Below, in pieces: positions 17,544 to 26,100 of a stretch of 64,000 nucleotides of DNA. Each line of letters starts with the position of its first letter. Position 1 is the stretch's first letter. This DNA is from Bryobacterales bacterium. Lineage in GTDB: Bacteria; Acidobacteriota; Terriglobia; Bryobacterales; Bryobacteraceae. The stretch lies in NCBI GenBank assembly GCA_003166865.1, contig PMUP01000020.1, positions 26,948 through 90,947 on the forward strand, in the 5' to 3' direction. The notes beneath the pieces are model-generated. The model was not told the origin of the DNA, searched no databases, and saw only the letters and a program-made list of their open reading frames with translations. A program made the position numbers and the translations under genes.

Positions 17544-18578
17544 TTACGATGCGCGCTCCCTGGAGCCGGAGGGAGAGCCGGCCCGCTTGGTTTGACGCAT
17601 TCGATCCACGGCGGACGCTACTGCCTCGGCCAGTGGTTGATCTTGGACTTCGACGCCGCCCCAACTGAACAAAATGGAACAGGTGCCGATGCCGCGCAGT
17701 TGATAATCCCACAACCGCTCGGAAATGTGATTCAATCGCCGCTGCGACTGCGCGCCGTGTTCGCCGCAGCACACCACGATGAACTCGTCATAGGCCGTGC
17801 GGCACGAGAAGTCTTTCTCCCGGAGCAATCCGGCGATGTAGCTGCCGACCGATTGCATCAGGCCGTGGCTGTGCCACATGCCGCTGTCGCTTTCGTTGAC
17901 GCCGATGGAAACCACCAGCCCGCTGAAAGGCTCTCCGCCGTCGAGCAACTCTTGAAAGGCAGGCTGCTGGATCATGCCCGTGGGCCAGGCTGGCTGTGGC
18001 TCACTCTGGATCACGTGGTACGTGGCATTCAAAGCGCCGGGTGCAACATCAATCGCCGTTGCTCGCTTTTCAACGGCAGCTTCCGGATTGGATTCTTCAT
18101 CGCCCGACGTCAACATCGCGTTTTTGGGCATGCTGCCCACCAGGCGTTCCCAAAGCGCCGCATCAATAGTGAAGGCCGGCAACGAAACCGCTTGGGAGAA
18201 AGGCACGCTGTCCTCGGCGCCGTTCAGTTTGGCCCCGTTCATTTGACCGCCGTTCATTTGGCCTCCAGGCCCAGTCCATTGAATGGTCACTGTCTCGCGC
18301 TCCATTGCCTGTGGCGCCATGGGCGGCTTTGAAACGGTGGGCGTGGCCACCAGCGGTTCAAGGGGACGCTCGGCTGCCAGTCTTTTGGCCGACTGGTATT
18401 CGAGAGGTGCGCCGTCAAACAGCGTCAGTGAGCGCCGCGGACGCGCGGCACTCCCGGATTTGGCGGGCGCAGGCTGCTGGCGGCGCTGCTTCTTCCGACA
18501 GTCGAGAAAGACGACCAAAGCCGCGGCAGTCAGAACCACCATCACGGTAAGAATCGTTTGGAGATCGGTAAATTCCAT
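17544..18578 (-). CDS. Membrane-anchored protein with degenerate GGDEF-like domain
   Basis: The protein has 344 residues. One N-terminal membrane helix (about 9-26, ILTVMVVLTAAALVVFL) is followed by a basic, low-complexity linker that includes a GGQMNGGQMNGAKLNG repeat. The C-terminal 150 residues look like a diguanylate cyclase fold that has lost its active site. FSGLVVSIGVNESD stands where the metal-binding aspartate strand should be, TAYDEFIVVCCGE replaces the GGDEF loop, and CSILFSWGGVEV replaces the SIGVA strand. It is probably a non-catalytic binding or scaffold protein. The domain assignment is inferred from pattern, not from a search. Confidence 0.65.
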   Translation of the reverse strand: MEFTDLQTILTVMVVLTAAALVVFLDCRKKQRRQQPAPAKSGSAARPRRSLTLFDGAPLEYQSAKRLAAERPLEPLVATPTVSKPPMAPQAMERETVTIQWTGPGGQMNGGQMNGAKLNGAEDSVPFSQAVSLPAFTIDAALWERLVGSMPKNAMLTSGDEESNPEAAVEKRATAIDVAPGALNATYHVIQSEPQPAWPTGMIQQPAFQELLDGGEPFSGLVVSIGVNESDSGMWHSHGLMQSVGSYIAGLLREKDFSCRTAYDEFIVVCCGEHGAQSQRRLNHISERLWDYQLRGIGTCSILFSWGGVEVQDQPLAEAVASAVDRMRQTKRAGSPSGSRERAS

Positions 18579-18735
18579 GACGACTCGATTGTAGGGGCGC
18601 GAGAATCGTTGAGAAATAGACTGGCGGTATCAAAACCCGGAGGTACGAGGACGGGGTGACTGCCTAGATCGCAGGTACTAAGGGGTTCAGCGTTCGAGCG
18701 CAAAGGGCGCGCCGCGCTCCGTTTTGCGCGTTACA

Positions 18736-19593
18736 TCAAAGAATCGGCCAAGGCCGCGAGTTCTGCAGTTTCCGGCTGGGTTGCGGCCCTGGCCCATCGC
18801 TCGAATTCGCGCGCGGCATGGAGTTTCGGAAATCGATGTCCGCCGTGGTGAACTCCAACGGACGATCCAGCACCATCTCCATCGTGGTGCCCTTCGCAAG
18901 CACAGCGTCCGGACCGCGCGTAAGCAGCACGTACATCAACCCGGCCGTGGCTCCCGCGGCAGCGCCCAACCCAGCACCCATCCCCGCGTGTCCAGCGGCG
19001 GCGCCGGCCAGACCGCCGATCGTCGCGGCCGCGCCCGCCGCCTCACCCACGGTCTTGACGTCGCCGGCTTTGTCGCCCTCGCCTTTGATCTTGCCTTCCG
19101 ATTTGTCCAAGGTCTCCGGCGCCCGCCCATCCAGGCTGGCTATGCGGGCACGAAAATCCCGCGTCACCCCGTTGGGCAGCGTGAGCGCATCGAACCGGAC
19201 ATACAGCTCACCGCGACCCTTCACGCGGCCCGGACGCTTCACTTCCGTCACGGTTCCCGAAACGTAGCTGCCTGGCGGAATCACTACATGCGAGTTCACC
19301 AGGATGGGAAACACCGTCTCCAGATACACTCGCTCGCCTTCCGCGGCCGTCTTGGTACTGATGCTGTTGATCATGCTCAGCGGGATTCGCGTGCCGATGG
19401 CGACCACGAAATCGTCTGGCTTGGCGGCCGCATCCGCTCTTGACGCGGGAGTGGTCGCGGCCGAAGCAGGGGCGGAAGCCGGAGCCGCGGGGGAAATAGA
19501 TTCCGAAGCCGGAGCCTCGGAAGGTGCGGGTTGCTGCTGGGCGCTCAGAGCGGCTACGATCGCAAGCGTGATGAAGGCGGAACGAACGTACAT
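18736..19593 (-). CDS. Exported Ala/Pro-rich protein, unknown function
   Basis: The protein has 285 residues with a signal peptide (AFITLAIVAALSA) and an Ala/Pro/Ser linker to about residue 55. A beta-rich domain follows, with IPLSMINSISTKTAAEG and VVIPPGSYVSGTVTEV, a pattern seen in TrbI/VirB10-like beta barrels and in many acidobacterial envelope proteins. A Gly/Ala-rich, possibly membrane-inserting stretch (GGLAGAAAGHAGMGAGLGAA) lies near 190-215. The C-terminus is polar. I do not recognise a specific family. No genes of a secretion system are nearby. Confidence 0.6.
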   Translation of the reverse strand: MYVRSAFITLAIVAALSAQQQPAPSEAPASESISPAAPASAPASAATTPASRADAAAKPDDFVVAIGTRIPLSMINSISTKTAAEGERVYLETVFPILVNSHVVIPPGSYVSGTVTEVKRPGRVKGRGELYVRFDALTLPNGVTRDFRARIASLDGRAPETLDKSEGKIKGEGDKAGDVKTVGEAAGAAATIGGLAGAAAGHAGMGAGLGAAAGATAGLMYVLLTRGPDAVLAKGTTMEMVLDRPLEFTTADIDFRNSMPRANSSDGPGPQPSRKLQNSRPWPIL

Positions 19594-19632
19594 CTGGAAC
19601 TTCCTCTTCTTCAGTTTAAACGCAGGCCAGCG

Positions 19633-21105
19633 TCAGTGGGTTTCCGCCGCTCGGCGCGAAGGCTTCAGCGCCTTCCTGGAAGTCTTATTCCTCGGCGCCG
19701 GTTTTTCGGCCGCGGTCAGTTGCAGCGGACCAGACGCCAGGAAGAACAGAAACACTCCCGCTGGCCACAATTGGAGCACTACGCGCTCGAACGACGTAGC
19801 GATTTCGATCACCAGGTTGCCGGCAAACAGTATGTCCCCCAATAGTCGTATGGCAAGCGTTAACCCCAGCGCAATTGCGGCGGTAGCGAGCCCCGCGCGG
19901 TCGCGCGAATCCTGCACCTTAAACCGCACCAAATACCAGTACAGCGCGAGAACCGCAACAATCGAGATCAGGAACCGGCCCAAAGCGAAGAGCACGATCA
20001 CCAGCCCCTGCGCCGTCACGATCCAGCGGCCGGGATCGGCGAGATGCTGCAGGACCAACGCCGGCTTCTCGGACCAGAAATCGCTCGCTCCGCCGACGCG
20101 TAGTTTGAAAAGTATCACCACCGCGAGCGGCGCAGCCAAGCCCGCAATCAGCCATAGCATTTCGGGCGCCAGCGCAGTGGGCCCCGAACGACCGCGGAAT
20201 CGAACCGTTGCCACCACGCGAGCCACAATCACCGCCGCCAGGAAAATGATGCCTTCATTCGTGGTCCAGGCGGCGAAGCCGGCCATCAATCCGGCCAGCG
20301 CGCTGAATCGGAGGTCCTCCGGATGGCGATCCTGCAAACACAGCAGCGCCAGTGTCGCCAGAATATAGAAGCTCAGCGGCACGTCGCCATATTCCGCCGC
20401 GCTCAAGGCAATGTAGCTGGCGGTGCCCAGCAACAGCGTCCCGCCAACCAGCGCCGGCGTCTTGCCGCGCAGAACTCCCAGCACGCCCGTCAGCACGCCC
20501 GCAGTTGCCAGCGCGAACAGAAACGCGATCGCGATCGGCGCGCCGGTGGACTCCTGGCCCGCCAGCTTCCAGCACAGGGCCACCAGACCCGGCAGCAGCA
20601 GTGGGTAATCCGGATGCGACCAGCCTAAATCGTTCGAAAACGCGTCGCGCCAGAACGCGCCCGCGCGAAATAGAAACCGCGCGCGCAGATTCCACATGGA
20701 CCACGCACCTTGGTCTCCATGCGGATTATTTGAAACCGCGACCAGGAAACTGGTGACCGCCAACGCGATTGCGAGCAGGAACAAACCCCGGAAGTACCAC
20801 GGGACATCCGGGACGTCGGGGCCTTCAGCCCACGCCAGCAGCGTTCCTTGCCGCCGGGTCAGCAGCCCGAAAACCAGCCCGGCAATCGCCGCGCCTCCCG
20901 TCACGGAGGCCAACACCGTGAAGTTCGGCCCTGCCAGCACCAGCGAGAGAAAGTACAAGCAGGACGCAATCCCCGCGCCGGCGCCGATCCCCAGCGATAG
21001 CAAGAGCGCGTTGTGCAGCGACCATCCGAGCGGCCGCGGAAACATCCATCGAACCAGACCAAACCCCGTCAACCAAATGGCCGCCAGGCAAACGAACAGC
21101 ATCAC
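19633..21105 (-). CDS. Polytopic membrane protein, GT-C glycosyltransferase-like
   Basis: The protein has 490 residues with about ten or more hydrophobic segments. It has a large extracytoplasmic loop after the third or fourth helix, NNPHGDQGAWSMWNLRARF and then WSHPDYPLLLPG, a layout typical of GT-C enzymes that use polyprenyl-phosphate sugars. The C-terminus is a basic cytoplasmic tail (RNKTSRKALKPSRR). Acceptor and donor cannot be inferred. Its ATG overlaps the stop of the upstream gene at 21102 by four bases (ATGA), so the two form a unit. Confidence 0.65.
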   Translation of the reverse strand: MMLFVCLAAIWLTGFGLVRWMFPRPLGWSLHNALLLSLGIGAGAGIASCLYFLSLVLAGPNFTVLASVTGGAAIAGLVFGLLTRRQGTLLAWAEGPDVPDVPWYFRGLFLLAIALAVTSFLVAVSNNPHGDQGAWSMWNLRARFLFRAGAFWRDAFSNDLGWSHPDYPLLLPGLVALCWKLAGQESTGAPIAIAFLFALATAGVLTGVLGVLRGKTPALVGGTLLLGTASYIALSAAEYGDVPLSFYILATLALLCLQDRHPEDLRFSALAGLMAGFAAWTTNEGIIFLAAVIVARVVATVRFRGRSGPTALAPEMLWLIAGLAAPLAVVILFKLRVGGASDFWSEKPALVLQHLADPGRWIVTAQGLVIVLFALGRFLISIVAVLALYWYLVRFKVQDSRDRAGLATAAIALGLTLAIRLLGDILFAGNLVIEIATSFERVVLQLWPAGVFLFFLASGPLQLTAAEKPAPRNKTSRKALKPSRRAAETH

Positions 21106-21560
21106 TGGACTCTCCGGCAGAGCATCACACCGTTGCCGAAGTCTTGGACCAGCGCGAGTTTATTGGCCCGCAGCAACCCGTAATCCGGTTTGCCGCTGTG
21201 AAAATTTACGATGACCAAAGGCTCTTCGGCGGTGGACTTCACCAGCGCCGGCGCCAGCGTGTATTGCGTCAGATAAAACTCGGGCCGCGCGCTCGGATCG
21301 TTGGGCGCATTGTCGGAGACGTAGCCGTACACCGAGTGCGGCCGAACGGTTTTGCGAAACTCGTCGAACCGATTCTCGAATGAAGCCACGCCGAAGATCT
21401 GGTTGTGCGAAACAGCGCCCAGGACGTCGAGTAGAGCCCAGAAAGTGGAGCACAACGCGATGGCCGCGAGCGCGATGACTGCGAATTTATGGCGCGCCAA
21501 GCCGATCAGTTTAGCACTAAGGACTGACGGGAAGGTGCACGCCGGGGATGCTGGAAGCAC
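21102..21560 (-). CDS. Single-pass membrane protein, unknown function
   Basis: The protein has up to 152 residues, with one hydrophobic helix (KFAVIALAAIALCSTFWALLDVL) and a roughly 100-residue outer domain containing TVRPHSVYGYVSDNAPNDP and EEPLVIVNFHSGKPDYGL. I do not recognise the family. It is coupled to the GT-C-like gene by an ATGA overlap, which suggests joint action, perhaps in envelope glycan assembly. The annotated start overlaps the end of the gene at 21517-22329 by 44 bp; a TTG further in (LARHKFAV) is a possible true start. Confidence 0.55.
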   Translation of the reverse strand: MLPASPACTFPSVLSAKLIGLARHKFAVIALAAIALCSTFWALLDVLGAVSHNQIFGVASFENRFDEFRKTVRPHSVYGYVSDNAPNDPSARPEFYLTQYTLAPALVKSTAEEPLVIVNFHSGKPDYGLLRANKLALVQDFGNGVMLCRRVQ

Positions 21561-22329
21561 CGTCCAATCGCAACCGAATTTCCGGATTCTTCCCCGTGGA
21601 CTTGGGTAGAGTCAAATTGATCTGATACAGTCCCGCGAAGCCCGGCGCGACACCCGCGTAGCCGATGGCGCTCGAGTCCACGGCCACCCCGTTCAGCAGC
21701 ACTTCGAGGTTCGCGCCAGCCGCCAGCGGCGCCGCGGCGGTGGGCAACTGGCCATAAACGGCGGGCGGCGTGGTTATGCCGAGACCGGTGGCCCACAGCA
21801 CGACGATATCACCGGGCTTGGCGGGCGAAGAAGCCGTAAGCAGCGCTCCGTCGACCAGCGTCGCAATGGCGTACGTAACGCCGTTCTTAGGAACCATGGC
21901 GAAGAGTCCGGGCGCCGCGCCAGCCAGCGTCAGTTGAATGGTCTTTCCCATTAGGCCGTCGATGACTAAACGAAACGAGACGGGCCCCGGCAACATCATC
22001 GGCGGAACAAGGAAGTTGATCTGTGTCGGCGAAACATAATACAAGTCCGCGGCATAATTGCTGAAAAACACTTGGGTCTCGCTGTCGCCCAGCACGATAG
22101 GGAGGACGCCGCCTTGAACGTCGCTCGGGGTGAGTCCCGCGGTGCCGTACGCCAGGTTCGTGCCGTAGATGGTGCCGATCGTATTCGGAGCCAGGACGCC
22201 GGATAGGTTGTCAGCCGCATTGACGATGCTCGCGGCGGTGTAGTTCGGCGCGACTCGGGGCACGGGCGCGTCCGCCCCAAGACCACACCGCGCCACAATC
22301 AAGCCCAACAGAAGAAGAGCCAGTGGCAT
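21517..22329 (-). CDS. Secreted protein made of the Solibacter C-terminal (TIGR03437-type) domain
   Basis: The protein has 270 residues: a signal peptide (PLALLLLGLIVARCGLG) and then essentially one domain. That domain starts ASIVNAADNLSGVLAPNTIGTIYG and ends VAPGFAGLYQINLTLPKSTG with a final PVSP. The landmarks (early NAA/G-xI-xxxYG, central YVSPTQINFLVP, later GDIVVLWATGLG) match the C-terminal domain seen on many Solibacter secreted proteins and on the 1140-residue protein at 23177. Function is unknown; a carbohydrate-binding or sorting role is conceivable. Here it stands without an N-terminal passenger. Confidence 0.75.
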   Translation of the reverse strand: MPLALLLLGLIVARCGLGADAPVPRVAPNYTAASIVNAADNLSGVLAPNTIGTIYGTNLAYGTAGLTPSDVQGGVLPIVLGDSETQVFFSNYAADLYYVSPTQINFLVPPMMLPGPVSFRLVIDGLMGKTIQLTLAGAAPGLFAMVPKNGVTYAIATLVDGALLTASSPAKPGDIVVLWATGLGITTPPAVYGQLPTAAAPLAAGANLEVLLNGVAVDSSAIGYAGVAPGFAGLYQINLTLPKSTGKNPEIRLRLDGASSIPGVHLPVSP

Positions 22330-22363
22330 TTAGCAGACTAGTTCGGAACACGCCGGGAAAGTC

Positions 22364-22702
22364 TCAGGAATATCGAGGCACGCCCGGATCGATCTCCAGG
22401 CTCCAGCGGTCAATGCCACCAGCCATGCTTTGGCAGGCGCCCACACCCTGCTCTCGCAGCCAGTGGACCACGTTTAAACTGCGCACCCCGTGATGGCAAA
22501 AGACGATCAGAGCAGTGTCGTCCGCCCGGGCATCCAACCGCGACAGCTCGGCCGGCACGCTTCGCATGGGGACCAGTTCGGCGCCTTCAATCCGCGCCAA
22601 TTGAAACTCGGCCGGCTCGCGGACATCGATGAGGGCGAGCTTCTCGCCCGCAGCCAGGCGCTGCTGAACATCGTGCGGCGTGATTTCGAGCGGCTCGGTC
22701 AT
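22364..22702 (-). CDS. Single-domain rhodanese (GlpE-like sulfurtransferase)
   Basis: The protein has 112 residues forming one rhodanese domain: LALIDVREPAEFQLARIEGAELVPM, then the active-site loop VFCHHGVRS with the catalytic cysteine, and a C-terminal GVGACQSMAGGIDRWS. Such proteins move sulfane sulfur from thiosulfate or persulfide carriers to acceptors such as cyanide or thioredoxin. It is cytoplasmic, with no signal peptide. No sulfur-pathway genes are adjacent. Confidence 0.88.
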   Translation of the reverse strand: MTEPLEITPHDVQQRLAAGEKLALIDVREPAEFQLARIEGAELVPMRSVPAELSRLDARADDTALIVFCHHGVRSLNVVHWLREQGVGACQSMAGGIDRWSLEIDPGVPRYS

Positions 22703-22791
22703 CGAAACAGTCGATCATCCCATACTACCGGCTTCGGCGCAGTTGCCCGAAGTTTTCGAAATGTGTAAGAAACCAGGCCGATCCCGACACT

Positions 22792-23076
22792 GTGTCCAGT
22801 AGAAGGCAAGAATGGCAGCCAGTGGATAAAAATGACGAGTTGAACAAGGAGGCCAGCGCTCTGTGCGGAGCAGCCCTCCAAAGGCTCGCCAGGGGCTACG
22901 AGGCGGATCCTGAAAAGAGGCGCGATCTGCTGCAGCTTCTGGCGGGTCCTACGCTGTTGATTGTGATGGCAGTGGTCCTTTCGTTTATCTGGTTCGCGTT
23001 TTGGAGAGAAGGGCAGAAGGTCGATCGCGAAATCGAAAAGCTTCTCCCGAAAGATGATCATCAAGAAATTCTTTGA
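22792..23076 (+). CDS. Small single-pass membrane protein, unknown
   Basis: The protein has 94 residues from a GTG start. A polar first half (ELNKEASALCGAALQRLARGYEADPEKRRD) leads to a membrane helix near 53-70 (PTLLIVMAVVLSFIWFAFW) and a charged tail. I do not recognise it. No clear ribosome binding site precedes the GTG, and an in-frame GTG nine codons later is an alternative. Its end overlaps the promoter proposed for the large secreted-protein gene. Confidence 0.45.
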   Translation: MSSRRQEWQPVDKNDELNKEASALCGAALQRLARGYEADPEKRRDLLQLLAGPTLLIVMAVVLSFIWFAFWREGQKVDREIEKLLPKDDHQEIL

Positions 23077-23102
23077 AAAACTCGCCGAAGCCGCAGTAGA
23101 AT
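23073..23102 (+). promoter_or_regulatory. Sigma-70-type promoter of the large Ig-like protein gene
   Basis: TTGAAA (23073-23078) and TAGAAT (23097-23102) are separated by 18 bases. Transcription would start near 23109, giving a leader of about 68 bases that contains the hairpin at 23124-23151 and the AGGAGGAG ribosome binding site. Confidence 0.5.
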
Positions 23103-23123
23103 AAGGCTGATAGGAAACAAAAC

Positions 23124-23151
23124 GGCGCGGCGAGGTTGCCCCGGCCGCGCC
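23124..23151 (+). promoter_or_regulatory. GC-rich hairpin in the leader of the large Ig-like protein gene
   Basis: GGCGCGGC (23124-23131) pairs perfectly with GCCGCGCC (23144-23151) around a 12-base loop. No T-run follows, so it is not a classical terminator. It sits between the proposed promoter and a strong AGGAGGAG ribosome binding site (23161-23168), so it may stabilise the mRNA or tune translation. Confidence 0.5.
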
Positions 23152-23176
23152 AAACATCAGAGGAGGAGAAGGTAGA

Positions 23177-26100
23177 TTGACTCACGCTTCTCTGTGTAAG
23201 AAGACGTACAAAAACGGCCTCTGGTTCCATCCAGCGAAGTCCCGTAGAATGGACAAGATGCGCTCTCATGGAATCGCCATCCTATTTCTTGTATCTGCGG
23301 GAATCTTTCCCGCGCAAGGCGCGCTAACCATCACCACCACGTCCGTGCCGGGCGCAACTGTCAGCGGGGCCTATGCTGCTCAACTCCAGGTGAGTGGCGC
23401 GAATGGGGAAGGTGTGCAGTGGAGCGTCTACGTTCCTCCAGCCGGCCCCGGTCCTGACCAGGGCCCCCTTCCACCTGGGCTGGGACTGAGCACAAGCGGA
23501 CTGATCAGCGGTACTCCCACCACGGCCAACACATATCCATTCCAGGTGGTCGCACAAGATCAGATGGGTAGTTCCACCCCACAACAACTTAGCATTACCG
23601 TTTCGCCATGTGTGCCAACCCTGACTCCTACCCCGGCTTCCCTCCCTCTTGCCGATGTCAACGTTAAGTACCCGACAACCGTCTTCTCCGAGACCATCTG
23701 TCCTAGCTCTGGGCCCTATACTCTTGGCGTTCAGCCCAATCCACCGGCGCCTGGCCTCTTGTTCAGCAACGGTACATTGAGCGGAACTCCCACCCTGGTC
23801 GGACCCAACTCTTTCTCCATTACGCCGAGCATGGGAAATCAGGTTTTGAACCCGGTCGCGTACACCATCACCGTCAATCCGACGCCCACCATCACCACCA
23901 CTTCGCCGCTTCCCAGCGGCTTTGTCGGCGTGCCATATGCCCAGCAAATCACAGCCACGGGGGGCGTGCCGCCATACAAGTTTGGCATGAACAATCCTCC
24001 GCCCGGGATCGCCATCAGCAACAGCGGACTGGTCAGCGGCACACCCACCGTGGCAGCAACGTTTGGAGCACCTCCTAACCCAATCACCATTGGGGTTCAA
24101 GATAGCCTGGATGCCTACAGTGAGTCTCAATTCGAGGTCACCTTCAACACCGCAACTCCACTGGTCCAGGTATCCCCGCTGAGTCTCACCTTCAACGCGG
24201 TCTTAGACAGCAATCCACCGCTCTCCCAATCGATTTCCGTGGCGCCCGTCGCCGGGACGGCTCCGCAGAACTTTAGCGTTGTCCTCGATAGCGGACCTGG
24301 CAATGCTTCAGCTCCCGCTTGGTTGTCCGTGATTCCCACTAGCGGCGCCGCGCCCGCGGCATTAACCGTCAACGTGAATCAGGGCAATCTTGCGGTCGCA
24401 TCGTACCCGGGGCGCATTCGCGTTTTTGACGACGAGAACTTTCCCACCGACGTCGCAGTCACGCTGAACGTGACCAGCCCCCCCACAAAACTTACCGCCG
24501 CTCCCTCCATCCTGCGCTTTGGCGCGCGTGCCACCGCTCCCGGAATGCTGGTAGAGGACTTGCTGGTATCGAACACCGGCGCCGGCCAGCTCCCCTTCAC
24601 CGCTTCAGTCTTGGGCGGGAGTTCCTGGATCTCCGGGATTACGCCCAGTTCCGGCCAGGCCGCTCTCAACGCGCCCGTGTTCCTGCAGGTTCAAGTGAAT
24701 ACCAGCGGCCTCCCAGTAGGCAGCTATCACGACATCATTCAGCTGGCATCGTCCCCGGGCAATGTCGATATTCCCATAACGTTGTTTGTCGCCGCCGGTG
24801 GTCCCCTGCTGGGCGTGAACACGACAGGCGTCTTGTTCCAGGCCCGCCAGAACGGTGGCTCTTCCGCCGTTAGCAACATCGAAATCCTCAATATCGGCGA
24901 TCCGGACTCCGCTGTGAATTGGACCGCTAGCCTGGTAAGCGGCTCAAATTGGCTGAACCTGGTTTCGTCCAGCGGCTCCGCAACCCCGGCCGCTCCCGGC
25001 ACTCTCTCGCTGGAGCTGGCTCAAAACGCCACGCAATTGACACCCGGCCCATACTATGCGCTGGTCAAGATTGCGGATCCGAATTCACTCAACTCGCCGC
25101 AATTTGTGATTGCTGTTCTGAATCTTGAACCGGACTCCACGGCGCCATCGCCGGAGGTTTCCCCGGGTGGTCTGTTCTTCGCGGCGACAGCCACGGCCTC
25201 GGAGCCCTCGGGTCAGCAGGTCCTAGTCAACACCAGCAGCGCCTCCCCAGTTCCCTTCCAGGTCACCACCACCACCAACCAGGGTTCCTGGCTCAGCGCC
25301 GCGCCTTCGTCCGAGACCGCCAGCGGACAAAACCCCGCCAGCCTTCTCATCACCGTGAACCCAGCCGGACTGGCCACCGGCATCTACACCGGCTACGTCT
25401 ACGTCTCCCTATCGCAAGTGCTGCAATCGGTGAACGTCACCTTCGTTGTGGCGCCCACCTTGCCAGCGAATGCGAGGTCGCACGCGAAACCGGAGTCAAC
25501 CGGCCCGAAACCGGAGTCAACCGGCCCGAGACCGGAGGTGCTCGGCTGCACCCCCAGTAAGCTGGCCATCACCGAGACCGGGTTGCCGAACAACTTCGCG
25601 GTTCCCGCTGGATGGCCGGCCACCTTGATCGTCCAACTCGACGACGACTGCGGCTCGCCGGTCCTCAACGGCGATGTCATCGCCAGCTTCTCCAACGGCG
25701 ATGCCGCGCTCGCCCTGGTCGGCGATTCGCTTGGCAATTACTCGGTCACCTGGCAGCCTGGCGCCGTTACCTCCGAAATGGTGATCACTCTTAACGCCGC
25801 CGCCGGCGCTTTGCAGCCCGCTACCGCCACTTTGTACGGCGGCATCTCCCAGAACCCAACACCTCCGCCGACGCTGGCCCCCGGCGGCACGCTCAACGAC
25901 TTCAATCCCGTCGGCGGTGCAGCACTCTCGCCCGGCATGATCGCCCAGGTCTACGGTTCCGGCTTGGCAGCCGCGCCCGTTTCTCCCGGCATCCTTCCGT
26001 TGCCCAGCATGTTCGACAACACGTTCGCGCAGGTGGGCGATCACCAAGCGCCTTTCTACTTCTTGAGCAACTACCAGCTCAACGTCCAAATCCCCGCCGA

